The notes beneath the pieces were generated by a model. It made no database searches. It was not told where the DNA came from and worked only from the letters and a program-made list of their open reading frames with translations. Position numbers and translations under genes: made by a program. From contig NW_013651750.1 of the NCBI RefSeq assembly GCF_000499385.1, positions 1 to 64,000 of the forward strand: a DNA stretch of 64,000 nt, read 5' to 3'. Numbering within the stretch: position 1 is the first letter of the stretch; every line of letters begins with the position of its first letter. Shown here piece after piece: positions 1 through 11,560 of the stretch. The stretch comes from Eimeria necatrix. Lineage: Eukaryota > Apicomplexa > Conoidasida > Eucoccidiorida > Eimeriidae.

Positions 1-602
1 GCAGCCGGTTCCGACGGTGAATGATGGCGCTGTGAAAGTTGTGGTTGGCGACACGTTCAAATCGCAGGTTCTGGATGCAGGAAAGGTAGGAAATCACTAA
101 CGGGACTTAGTATGCGGGAGCACGCAGCGCACGTTTGGAATGTAGGGATATCTCGCTACCGCTCGTGCTAGCTCGAAATACTGCAAAGGATTGTTGCTCG
201 CGTGACTTGTGTAGATGAAAGCGCGCTGCGTATTGAATGAGCGGCCGCATTGTTTAGGAGGATTCGTGGTGTTTTGTTTCGCGTTTTGTGTAGGACGTGC
301 TGTTGCTCGTTTACGCCCCGTGGTGTGGACACTGCAAAAAGCTCGAGCCCATCTACGAAGAGTTTGGGAAGCTTGCGGCCGAGTCGAAGACAGCTAGCGA
401 GTCACTGGTTGTGGCGAAAATGGACGGCGCGGCGAACCGACTGCCGGACGAGAAGTACAAGGTGACTGGTTTCCCAACTGTGTGGTTCTTCAAGAAAGGA
501 TCCGATACTCCAATCAAGTTTATGGGAGAGCGGACTACCAAAGGCCTTGCTTCATTTGTGCAGCAGCAGGCAAGCAGCGCCGTGGAAATTTTCGTGGCTT
601 GA
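1..602 (+). CDS. Protein disulfide isomerase-like thioredoxin domain (5' partial)
   Basis: Two exons are visible: 2-85, then 294-602 after a phase-0 intron 86-293 (GT...AG). The second exon opens with a thioredoxin fold holding the active site APWCGHCKK, followed by the cis-proline segment VTGFPTVWFF, as in the catalytic a/a' domains of PDI, which form and shuffle disulfides in the ER. The 28 residues before the intron (ending VLDAGK) fit the linker and first strand of the last catalytic domain, so most of the protein lies upstream of the window. The stop at 600-602 follows a short tail (SSAVEIFVA) without a KDEL/HDEL signal, which is odd for an ER enzyme. A further small 3' exon is possible: an AG at about 776-777 is followed in phase by an acidic EEDD stretch, but no KDEL follows there either. 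Family assignment is firm; the paralogue is not resolved. Confidence 0.85.
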
Positions 603-2762
603 GATTTTGTTCTGCTTTTAATGGCGTTGCATCAGTTTTTTTGCACTGTTATGGGAATCGTTGACGAAGTTTTGATGTGTACAGTGGCAACGCGATTTGT
701 TTTTATACGAAGTTGTTTGAAAACTACGCATATCGGGAGGTGCCATTTAGTCGGTGCTGGCGACTGGAGGGCGTAGGAAGAGGATGACAGTTGGGAATTA
801 TATCAATGCACATAGCTGACTACAACACAGGCTGTAGGTATGACTCTCGACTTCCAGCGTGGATAGGGGAGAAGTGGACTAGGGGACAGCCTGTGGCACA
901 CCACATTCTGGAAGGGGCCAGCAAATATTATGTCCCCATGTGTAGCCACTACTGGCATAGGACGGCTTATTGCCTACGCCGCGTCACTTGTGGCAGTCAG
1001 AAGAAACCAAACACTCCCTAACTCAGCACAACTCGTGCATTTAGCCTGTGTTCGCGCTATTCACCATGTGAAGCCCAGCGCAGTGAGCACCGGTATGGCT
1101 GCTGGAAGTCATTCTCCGGATCGCAAAGCACTGTCACTGAGTAACCAGCATGTGTACCACCTGCGGCTCCATTATCTCCACAATTTCTGCTGCTTTTTGC
1201 TTTTTTCATCATTGCAACTCGTCTTCTTAAGGAGGGAATTGAGCACTAGATGGTCCACCTCGCGCGTTTGTGTGGATGCAAACGGCATTACAATGGTCGA
1301 CAAAATCTGCCTAGCGTCTGCATAGTTCGAACACACAACGCTCAGCGCGCAAAATGACAGAAGCATCCACAACGTTTGCAGCACCTGCAGCTGCTGAAAT
1401 TCGCAGTGAAGCGCCCCTCAAATTGTGGCACTTGTGCATGACGGCTCCTGCACAGATCAGATTCACTTCCATCCCCAATATCTTCCACAATAGGAAAAAC
1501 CTCTGGGCAGAAGAACATGTCGAAATTTCTCCGAAAACAAAATACTAGTGAACTGCTCGTTTGTTTTGAGCAGCACTTCTCCCCCGAGTCAACAATGAAC
1601 AACGTACCACAATGCTGATGCTTGACAGGGCTTCAAAATTTCATGCCATTCCAATCCCAGTGAGAAGCAATACGCTGCTATTCCGCTTTAATGCACAGTT
1701 TGTCGTCAAATTCCTCGGAAATCAGGCGTGAGCACTTACTAACTCTGGCGTCTCGTCTAGCACAGCTGGGATGTCCAAAGTGACTCCAGACACTGCACCA
1801 CTGAGTACCCGTGAGTCATCTAGACATCATTTAGCCCCATGATTAAGTTAACACTTACGGGAACGTGGGGACAAGCGAGAAGCCCCTCCGGCGATTCAAG
1901 TACCGACGAGAGCAACACTCCAGAACTGTCACCCGGCATATCAAAGGTGCTATGACGTCTCCGTGTGCACATTCCCGTTCGTGTCGTCTACGTAACGCTT
2001 GAAAAATAGGACACAATCCTTGGAAATTGTAGGGGAAGCAGATGAGGGAGCGAGTCTTGCTACTTTGCGTGGGTGGAGCTGCGCTGCAGCTACTACCACG
2101 ACACGTGGGAGGTCTGTGCTGCTAAGCCCAGCCAGAAAAGCAGTCTCTTGCAGCCCGTGTGTAGAGGGGCCTGAGCTAGTAGTGAACTTGTGCAAAATAA
2201 TTCGTCTGGAGTGATAAAAGGACAATAAGACGCAAGGGACTCAGCCACACAACAAGCAGCAGTCGCACCCTCACCCCCCACGTGAACTCTCGTCCGGCTG
2301 TGGCCTGCCACTGGAGTAGCCACAGCTGGCATCCCTGTCCGGGGAGGTGATGGCGTTCTTTTTCAATTCCTTGGGTAGAACTTGTCATATTCTTCACAGA
2401 CACAATACGTCTGGCCTGTGGAGGAGACGGCGGGCCAGCAACGCGTGAGTTGTAGCCGGCAGCCGTTTTGAGTACTCCATGCGGCGCCTTTTTCGATTTG
2501 GCTTGCGCTCGAGTTTGTTTGGTTGCTTTGGTGTTCGGCTCTTCTCTTCTCCAAACAAGTGTACGTCCACTTCAGCAGTGCGAGTTCCTCAGTCCCGGTG
2601 CTCTCATGCTGGGGACTCTTTGGCCGTGCTGTGTTGTCGTAGTTCACGGACTGCCTCGGCGTTTCCACAAATTAGTGTAGGGAAGGCCTCATAACGGCGC
2701 TGTGACATTAGGCCCTGCATAGCCTGGCCAGAAGAGGGAAGTTTTTTGCCGCTCGGCAGGCG
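603..2762. other. Intergenic; possible minus-strand exons at 1740-1859
   Basis: No recognisable gene between the PDI and the amine oxidase. On the minus strand, 1740-1800 is exon-like: it has an AG acceptor at 1802-1801, one base plus 20 codons (reading GAVSGVTLDIPAV...), and a consensus GTAAGT donor at 1739-1734. A second GTAAGT donor lies at 1858-1853, and the frame upstream of it joins the 1740-1800 segment in phase. The rest of such a gene could not be traced and nothing in it is recognised, so it is noted, not called. The last few hundred bases before 2763 are presumably promoter and 5' UTR of the amine oxidase. Confidence 0.25.
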
Positions 2763-5700
2763 ATGGCCTTGCAACAGCAACAGCAAGGGGGCCAGCAGCA
2801 GCCGCTGTTGACTTTGGGGATGCAGCAAGGGCAGCAGCAGCAGCCGCAGCAGCCGCAGGCTGGAGGAGCGGCAACGCCACTTCCTCATGGAGGTGCGCAG
2901 CAGCCGCGTGTGCAGTTTCCGCAGAATCAGCTCCCTGCAAACCTGCACGTGCAACAACAGTTGCTGCGAATGCAGCAGCAGCAGCAGGGGATCACAGCAA
3001 AGCTCCAAGGAGCAACTAGTGCTTCGGGAGTTCAGCAGAGGCTCTTGCATTTAGAACAGCAGGAGCAGTTCTTGCAGCAGCAGCAGCAGGAACCGGAGAA
3101 GGTTCATTGGGTCCAGGTGGGTACCTGTTGACTTCCCTAGGTGCACGACTCGTCACTAGTTGTGCTGCATTCAGCATTACTTTTTGTTTTGGGCGAAGTC
3201 GCAAGTTTTTGCCAATTCCATTTTCTAGTAGAGGATGCGCTCCGTTTGGTGTACTGGGAAGCTTGTAGCGCGAAGGCGTTTTGCGTCTGCTTCTGTTCGT
3301 TCATGCAGTGTGACCGCTGCGACAAGTGGCGTGTGGCTCCATACGAGATAACGCAGCCCAGTTGGGTATGTGAACAGAATACATGGGACAGGCGATATGC
3401 TTCCTGCAGTGTTCCTGAGCAGCCAGACCCCGCTGCTCAGATGCAGCAGCAGCAGACGCGCCAACAGCAGCAACTGCTGCAGCAGCAGCAGTTGCAGCAA
3501 CAACAACTACTTCAACAACAGCGGTTTGCGGGAAGCTCTGCCCCAAGGCCTAAAGCGAAAGCCAAGGCGAAGTCTAGGGCGCCGTCGAAGGGCACTGCCG
3601 CAGTGCAGAGGCCGCTTCAGACTGGCAACAGTGCAGCAGATGCAGTAAGTCATCTAACGGCGGCAGTAGCACAGCCGTCTTTATAGCTGCCCGCAGTGTA
3701 AAGTCTAGGAGGCACAGCAGTGTAGCTGTTGGAGAGCAACAGTCCATTTGAGTCACTTAGAGTCGTTTTTGCCATTGCAGGGTCCTGCAGCGGCACCAGG
3801 AGAAAACGTGCTTCTTGCCCCAGGACTCATACCCGCTGCGGATGCTGCTGCGTCTGTTACTGCGCATGTGCGTCAGAATCTTCTGCAGCACCAGATGGGG
3901 CAGCAACAACAGCGGGGAGGTCCAGCTACGGGTGGCAATCTTCCTGCCCTGCAGCAGCAGTTGTTGCAGCAGCAGCTTCAGCATCAGATGCAGCAGGCAC
4001 AGCAACAGCAACTTCTGCAGCAGCTACAACAACAGCAGCACCAGCTGCTGCAGCAGCTGCAGCAGCAGCCCCCCGTCGTATTTGACAACTGGGTGCAGTG
4101 CGATGCTTGCAACAAGTGGAGAAGAGCTCCTAATCCAATAACTAGCGACAAGTGGTTCTGCAGGATGAATACATGGGCCCCGCAGTTTGCTTCTTGTGAG
4201 GCTCCGGAGGAGCCCGATCCTGCACAACAGGAGCAGCAGCAGCAGCAGCAGCAGCCGCAACAAAGTCAACAGCGGCTTTTGGAGGCAGCAGCAGCGCTGC
4301 AAAGACAACAGCAGCAACTTCAGCAGAGCGCTGCAAAGAGACAGCGCACAACGAGTGTTTCAAGGACAACAGAAACAGCCAAACCAGACGTCAAGGCTGA
4401 CCCACCAACACAGCTTCTCCGACAGCAGCAGCTAGTCGCCGCTGCTGCTGCTTCTGGCCAACGCAACGCGGCGCCGGCTACTCAACAGCAGCTGCAATTG
4501 CAGCAGCAGTTGCAGCAAGCCAAACTGCCTCAAGCGCAACAGCAGCAACACGCTGGCAGCTCCGCTTCTGGTGGAGCTGGAGGCCAGCTGCAGCAGCTGC
4601 AGCTTCTTCAGCAGCAGCAGCTGCAGCTGCTGCAGCAGCAGCAAGTTCGGTTGCTCGATGCTGCCCGAAGGGCCACGCCCAATGCGGCTGCTGCTTCTCC
4701 GGGGAGCGCAGTAACTGCAGCTGCCGCAGCATCTGGGGGGACTGCAGGAGAGACAGAGCGCCGAGAAGGAAGCTCGGACACAGCCGCAGCATCGGCGGCG
4801 GAGAGAGGAGGGAAATGGCTGGAGTGCCGCTCATGCAAGAAGTGGCGCCGACTCCCTCCGGAGGTGGACGCGGAAGCTCTCAGGCCGAAGTTCTTCTGTT
4901 ATTTGAATATGTGGGACCCACAGCGTAATACCTGTGCATCACCGCAGGAGCCCTGGCAACAGCTGCAGCAGCAGCAGGAGGTACAGGGGAAGGCGCCACC
5001 AGCAAATGCTGCCCCAGCGGCCGCATTGCAGAAGCCACAACACCAAGCCGCAGCGTCAGATGCCAACAGGCAGGACAAGGCGGACCACGCAGCATCAGCA
5101 CCAGCGCAACAGCAGCTTCCTAGAGCGCCGGGGCAGCTTCAGGGAGAGACGAGCGGAACCGCCTCTCTTCACCAGCAACTTCAGGAGCAGCAACTGCTAC
5201 TTCTGCGTATGCAGCAGCAACAGCAGCAGCAACGGGCCGGCGCATCAGGCGTTGGAGGGGGCAACGCCGCGAAGCCAGGTTCGGGAGCATCGGGAGCGAC
5301 AGGCGCGGCCGAAGATGATGATGAAGAGGGAGATGATGACGTTGAAGGAGAAGGGGATGAAGACGAAGACAGTGACGACACAGGCGATTCTTCTGACTCT
5401 GAAACCGACAGAGGTGGTGGCGGGGGCCCGGCTGGGGGCGCCGGCGCTGGGGGCCCTTCTGGTGGAGGTTCCAGCAGCACTGGAGCAGGGGCAGGTGGGA
5501 GTGCAGGCCGTCCGGCGCAGCCGACTGCTCAGGCTCCCTCAGGAACAGGCAATTTCGGATCTAGTGCTACTGGGGGTGGCACAGTCGCGGGAGAGGTAAA
5601 CGTTGGAGTGGCGCCTGAAGGAACTCCTGGAAACAGCTGCACAAAAACTCGGCAGCCAGCCCGTTTTTTCGATGTGTTGATTGTTGGAGGAGGCGTGGCA

Positions 5701-8700
5701 GGCCTGGCTGGAGCTCTACATTGCCAAAGAGCGGGGGTTGACTACCAAGTAATAGAGGCGAGGGGTCGTCTCGGGGGGCGTGTGTGGTCAATCACATTAC
5801 CAGCGTCTGCAGGTGAGAAACAGCCACGGGGGAGCGCTCAAAAGGCGGAGGGAGCATGTCGGAGAAAGGGGAAAACAGCAAAAGATGGCAGCGTGCGGAT
5901 CGATGGAGGCGCGAATTATATGCATGGACTCACTGGCAACGAGAATGACGTCCGGCTGAAGCCACGCAGAAGGGGCTGCAGTGTGTATCATCTTGCCGCT
6001 GCTTCTCCGGAGTGCCGTGTTGCGATAGTTCCGGGGGAAACTGGGTGGGAAAACCCGTATTACTTTGACTGGCTTAGGGGAGGGCGGCGTTTCTGTATGC
6101 TGGTGGTGTCGTTAGCGCATGCTCTTTTTTACCGCCTCGCAACCCCTGTATCCTTGATTGCCGCGGAGCAGCAGACGGGATCATCCGTCTCAGTCCTCAC
6201 TCTGCTAAAGCAGGAAGCTCTTGCGCTCTTAAAAGCAGAGGAAGCAGCGGAGGCAAAGGCAGCTTCTTCACCCTGTAGTTTCCTGCCTGCGTGCGAGATA
6301 CATCACAAGGAGGCCGAAGGCGCGGACACGCCTCCTCATCAGAACACATTTGAGTCGCTCTACTTGCCGTCGGCCTTGCGGGGATTGGTTGCCACACTTT
6401 TGCGACGGTTGAAGGACTTATGCTCTCTGGCAGTCCCAAGGGACAGGAAGGACAACAGCAGCACTGAAATTGATGTCGGAGAGTGCTGTGCCTGCCAAGT
6501 GGAAGCAATGGTCGTTCGGATGTTGAGAAGCCGTTTTGGGTTCGCTGCTCCTCTTGGAGATGTCAGTGCCGCACTTTTTGCGTTCTTCCAGACTCCTGCG
6601 CTCAAGCGAGACGTGGAGAGATTACAGAATCCGAAATACCGGCTTCTGGCTTGTAAGTCTTGAGTGTTACCACTGCCAGGCATCAAGCCACGCTTGATGG
6701 TTCGGGGCTGTTGCTGTTCTCAGTCGTCTTTCGAGTATTCGCTACGTCGACTTTCTTTTCTGTGACTTGCTCTCTTCAGGGCCAGGTTTGCGACGCTATG
6801 CCGAAAATCTTTCATGTGCCTTCGCCGAGAGAGACCGGAAGAAGTCGCAGGCCGTGAGGCCGTTTGCAGCTATACCTCCTTCCGTATCTTCAGATCTGTA
6901 CGCGACTACTGTGGACGCTTCTAGAATTTATGCAGGAGGGAGCCACCTTTGATGCCTCCAGCTACGATTTAGTCTATGCTTGTAGAACCACTGGCTATTT
7001 TTATATCCGGTGCAAGTGTGTTTTGTTTGCAGGATTTGCATGAGTTGGAGTTGGCTAGTTGACATGCTTCGTGGGCAGTTGTCTCCCGAGAGGTTCCGGC
7101 TCAATACGCGTGTGTCCTTTGTTTCCATTACTGATGAAGACTCTGCATTCCCCTGTCTTGTCCGCTGCCATTCCGACGACGGTTCAAGCGAAGCTCAAGA
7201 GTAAGTGCTCCGCAAATGGTGATGCCAAGTGCATTATGTGCTTCTCAGTGCCAGGAAGGAAAAGCATATATCGTCAGGTTCTTGGTGTTGTAGTGAAGGC
7301 ATCGCGCATGGTGCTCGTAAAGAACCTTGTTGGCTGTCCTTGTGTCTTGTGGCTTCAGGCTTCGTTCGCGATTTGTTCTTGTGGCACTGCCGGTATCGCT
7401 ACTTCAGCAGTCTTCAGAGAAAGACGAGGGGACAGCAGCTCGCGTAACATTCCAACCACCACTTCCAGCCGAGAAGGTAGCGGCTCTTGCGGCCATGGGC
7501 ATGGGAGTCCACAATAAGGTTCGTGTCCACGTATATCTGCGAGCCTGCATATGCGTCTCCGATGCTCCCTTCCTTATGTTATGTTGTTTCTTTACTCTTT
7601 ACTGGCTGAGTGGATGCTCATCAGTCTGCAAGTTAGAGCAAAAGGACAGAGAGGGCCAGGTATGTTTTGCTGTCACGCATATACAGCGAGAGGTAAAAGG
7701 ATTCGCTGTGCGACCCTGAGTTTGGCATTTATACAGGTAGTTCTGCGGGTTGCACCCTCCGATGTTTTCTGGTCTCACTCAACCCCGTCGTTCTCGTCAC
7801 CGTATTCTTGTTTCCAGTACTTAAATCTTCATGCTTATGGGAAGACAGGCTGCATTTTAGCACACCTGTTTCCTCCGGCATCCGTTGCAATAGACTCTCT
7901 GACAGACAAAGAAGTAAGCCACCACGACGCACCCGCAGTAAAGGCAAGCTCTATTAGTTGGTTTTGTACTTCTCCACCATCTGATTCATAGGATACGTGG
8001 GTCTTGTTAGGTGTGTTCAGTGATGATAAGTTGAGAATGGGAGGATTTGGCGCTCTCAAGCGATTCGCATATTGGCGTTTCTGTCTAGTGATGCAACCTG
8101 CTCTCAGGTGGCTGAAGAGGTGCTTGATGACTTAAGGAAGCTCTTCGGCTATGTCCCTCGGCCAGCTCTCATAGCATCTGTTGTCACCAGGTGGCATTCT
8201 GATAAGTATTCTCGAGGCTCATATTCGTACCCAGTAAGGAAAATGTGCTGCAGTCAGAGGAATGGAACAGTGGTGTGGCATTATCTTGATGTGTGAAATC
8301 AGCTGTAGCTGCAGGAACCGGGAAGCACTATGCTCTCTAGCTTGCCATAACCGTTCTCCATTCATGGCTGTGTGAGCGTCCTGACTGTGTTGAATTGCAG
8401 AAGCCTGGGGCTGACATGGCGACTCACTGGCAGTGGCTGAGGGCGCCACATCCTCTAGGAGCTCCCCGTGTAGCGTTTGCGGGGGAATTCTGTTCGGACT
8501 CTTATAACCAGTGTGTAGACGGAGCGTAGGTCTGCTGTGGCATTCTCGCTGCACCGTGCAGTGATATAGGCGGATTTTACTAATGCTGGTGACGTGTCCA
8601 CAGCTGCGGAGCGGTAGAAACGATTGCATTCTGGCTGCGGTGGGCGGGCAGGAGTGATGGCTTTTTTGGGAAGTGGTGAGAGTCTGCCTGTGGTCATGTT

Positions 8701-9409
8701 TTTAGGTTTGACACTGGCATGCGAGCAGCGCAGTCCGTTGTTCAGTTTGGGCTGCGGCGCCACCCATGCACAAAAGACAGGCAAGAGCAGAAGCAGCAGA
8801 CGCACGGTGGCTCTGCTGATGCACTAGAAAAGCTACAACAACAGCATCGGAATCGCCGGCAAAGTCGCACGATTAAAGAAACGAAATCAGGAAGTTGGCA
8901 ATCGCGCACAAAGAAAAAATACAGGAAAGAGGCTCTAGATGCCTCAGAGGCAAAAGCACGAATCGCAGCGGCTCGTGCAGAGCTTGAACAGACGAATACG
9001 AAGTATTGCGGCGACGATTGCTGCCCTATAGTTGAGTGCCCAGACAGGTGGGTTCTGTTTTGCGTATGGTTGTTTCTTTGGTCCGAGACGTGCTGTGGCT
9101 CACAGCGTCTTTTTTGCTGTGAAGGCGTATCGGCTGTTTGCGCACTTTTTCTGCTGTGTGCGTAGTTCGCATGCTGGATTTTATCTGACGGATGGGAGCG
9201 ACTTGACGGACTATGATGACGGTGGCATAGAGGGTGGAAAACACGATGATATCGAATCTGTTTACGGGGAAAACACGCGGATGATGCTCGAAAAGTTCAA
9301 GGCTCTTCTGAGATTCAACCGCAAGCAGCTGAATTGTTCGCAATCAAGATGTTCTCCGAAGGAGTCTGGACCAGCTGGCTTTGCGCAACCAGCGCAGGCA
9401 AGGGCCTAA
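2763..9409 (+). CDS. LSD1/KDM1-type FAD amine oxidase with three CW zinc fingers and polyglutamine tracts
   Basis: Exons in unbroken phase: 2763-3116, 3309-3644, 3781-6652, 6780-6897, 7033-7200, 7359-7518, 7737-7913, 8108-8233, 8401-8525, 8706-9047, 9166-9409; about 1673 residues. Three CW-type fingers lie at about residues 112-158 (CDRCDKWR), 331-375 (CDACNKWR) and 575-620 (CRSCKKWRR); in other proteins CW fingers bind histone H3 K4. A glutamine-rich linker, an acidic run and a glycine-rich run lead into the FAD Rossmann motif ([13 protein letters not shown], about 864), then [36 protein letters not shown] (the lysine equivalent to LSD1 K661), RGSYSYP and the FAD-binding end [11 protein letters not shown]. 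Expected role: demethylation of H3K4me1/2 in the nucleus. Human KDM1B also pairs a CW finger with an amine oxidase, but has one finger. No SWIRM domain was recognised. The first CW finger is split by intron 1. Extra 3' exons near 9550-9760 cannot be excluded. Confidence 0.9.
2772..5239 (+). repeat. Interrupted CAG/CAA trinucleotide tracts (polyglutamine)
   Basis: Dense CAG with scattered CAA and CTG codons occurs in clusters, for example 3438-3522, 3945-4068, 4230-4270, 4588-4645 and 5209-5232, all in the reading frame that gives glutamine within the amine oxidase. Such homopolymer-coding repeats are typical of Eimeria proteins. The tracts sit between the CW fingers and avoid both the fingers and the oxidase fold, so they behave as linkers. 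Antisense reading gives spurious poly-Leu and poly-Ala frames. Confidence 0.9.
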
Positions 9410-11560
9410 CTGTGACAAGTACGGACAATGCAACAGTGGAACCTTTGCGATGCTGGTCATTTCGGGTGTGGAGCTGTTCAAGGCAGAGCTCGCACTACTG
9501 CATTACCAGCTGGGCAGTAACTGAGATTCTGGCAGGCACATAGGTGGACTCGTGCACGGATGGTATATCTGTCTTCTAGTGCGCAAGAAGTGTGACCAGA
9601 GGGAACCAGGCACAGGATGTCTCACGGGACATTCGTACTTCACCGAGAAGCTCCAGTTGCCGAGGATTTGTACGCTCGTAGGGATATCTCGTCGAAAGAC
9701 GGCAGTCTTGATAGGGAAGACTCTGCGCGCTTGCGGCCCTCCTTTCTTTTGGGGTAGCACGTTTGCGTTTTGTTTGGGCCTGCAACTTCGGGCCTTCATT
9801 GGTTGTACAGAACTTGGATAAGTGGGCATCGTTTTTCTCATTACTTGCCGAGTAGACTCTGGCGTCGTTTGCGTCATGTCGGGAACACATGGGTGGGGCC
9901 GCTGCGCTTGCCGCAGTTGCAGTAGGCAGGTTGCCCATTGAATTGATACGAGTAATGAGAAAAGCAAAGAACCACTATACAGACGACCGCCTTCTGTATT
10001 GCTTTGTCGCTTTTGGTGTAGATATTTCATCGCCCCTTCATCGCCATCTTCACATATGCTGTTTTCACCCTATATAGGTGGTTGAGCGGGTGACCCGTGT
10101 GCGCCCATGCATACCCATGCTACACCGACAGCGGCGGACGTCTTGCTGCGTGGGCAGCTTTGAGCATGGTTGTTTACTTTGCGGAGAACTCGTAGAATCG
10201 CACCTGTTGCGTAGCGGCCGATAGTGCAGGGCTCTGTTAGTAGGTTAATGTAGTTATGTAGTTGTGTTCATCATGAAGGGTAGGGAGCAGTTTACAGCGG
10301 TCATCCGGCGTTTCTGAAGCGAGCTCATGCAGCCAGGTTGCCTGCACAATTGCTTAGCGTTTGCGTGCGGCGAATTCCCGTTGACTGGGGCGTGGTTTTC
10401 GCCTTGGCATTGTTGTCTTACAACAACGCTCAACAGCGCTGCTCATGTGAGTTGGCGTGACAGTTAAAGTAGAGGGGTTTGCTTAACTTTCATCCCAAGT
10501 AGCAGCTGCTGTTCATACTGGGCGCTTTGTTGCGATTACGCACTTGGGACGAATGTTCCTGTTCGCCGAGCACTGTATGTGAGTCCTGAGGGGTTGCCTG
10601 GCAACGTGTGGACTCTGCCCCAAACGAGAGATAGGCGGTGCTTAAATCAATGAAATGCTCAGTAGTAGGCTTCAATATGCTCTTTGGCCGCAAAGTGAGC
10701 GAGCTTCCCCTCTGTTGCAATGCTCTGGTGGTACCATTACGAGGTTGCGTTTGTGTTGCGGACCAGCACTTCCCGCACACTTCTGTTGAGCAGCATTGGT
10801 ACTACCACATAGACTTTTGTTTAGGTTCTCCAATTCATTGCCTGTAGTCCTAATCATGTAGGGGATTCGTGTTACGCATCATTACTTCAGACGGGGCTGT
10901 GATCCTCTAAGTCGGCAGCGACCCGAACCCCCCTACCCGTAGCTTTTGCAGTGTCCGGCTAGATTCCTGTCTGAGCTTAGTCAGTTAAACAAAAGAATCA
11001 TATGCGGCGTCTCGGGTGAATGGTCTCCTTTGGAACAGCACGGACTGGTGTTGCATGCGTGGCATGGCTTCTCAAGTTCGTGGATGGAGCCTTCAGCGTA
11101 TTAGGTGATGCTGCAGAGGCGTTTTCTAAGATCTTTGATTTACCGTCGATCTACCTTGCCTGTTTAGCAGAGGCGAGCCCCCTTCACAAGGTGACTTGGC
11201 ACGTGTCTTGCGTATCTTTGATTTTGGCAGACTTAGTGGCTGCCCTTGGTGGACCGCTCAACTGTGCCACTAACTATACAGTGTGGGCCCGACCCCTCTA
11301 TTGGTAGATGCTTCAGGGATTCACTGGCGTACGCGCTTACGCAGTAGCCTGCAGATGTATCGTTGGCAGTGCGCATCCCGAGCTAGTGGGCTGCGGGGCT
11401 AATTCACGCCTCTTGAGGATTCGGGCGACCCTCGCAGCAGCACTTCGGCAAACTGGAGTTGGCCAGTCGGCCACTTTCCAATAGGTAGCATTCCGCGGCT
11501 CGGCGATGCAGCTAGCTGCCTGGCCTGTGAGGCACGTAACTTGTCTACTGGGACGTCGCA
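9410..11560. other. Intergenic, no gene supported
   Basis: Between the amine oxidase stop and the dynamin start. Several short frames are open: plus 9889-10077 starting MGGAAALAAVAVG, minus 9576-9938, and plus 11020-11307 (a hydrophobic 95-residue frame with its own ATG). None shows a known motif or consistent splice partners. The stretch 9600-9760 is open in more than one plus-strand frame and might hold alternative 3' exons of the amine oxidase, since a GC-type donor (CAG|GCAAGG) lies just before its stop. The remainder is treated as UTR and promoter. Confidence 0.4.

Noticed and set aside
2604..5480. Long minus-strand and alternate frames rich in Leu, Ala or Ser over the polyglutamine gene
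   Set aside because: They are the other frames of CAG/CTG repeats; splice phase, CW motifs and FAD motifs fix the plus-strand frame.
6780..7033. Frameshift or pseudogene in the amine oxidase
   Set aside because: An early donor at 6897/6898 restores phase exactly with the exon at 7033, so no frameshift is needed.
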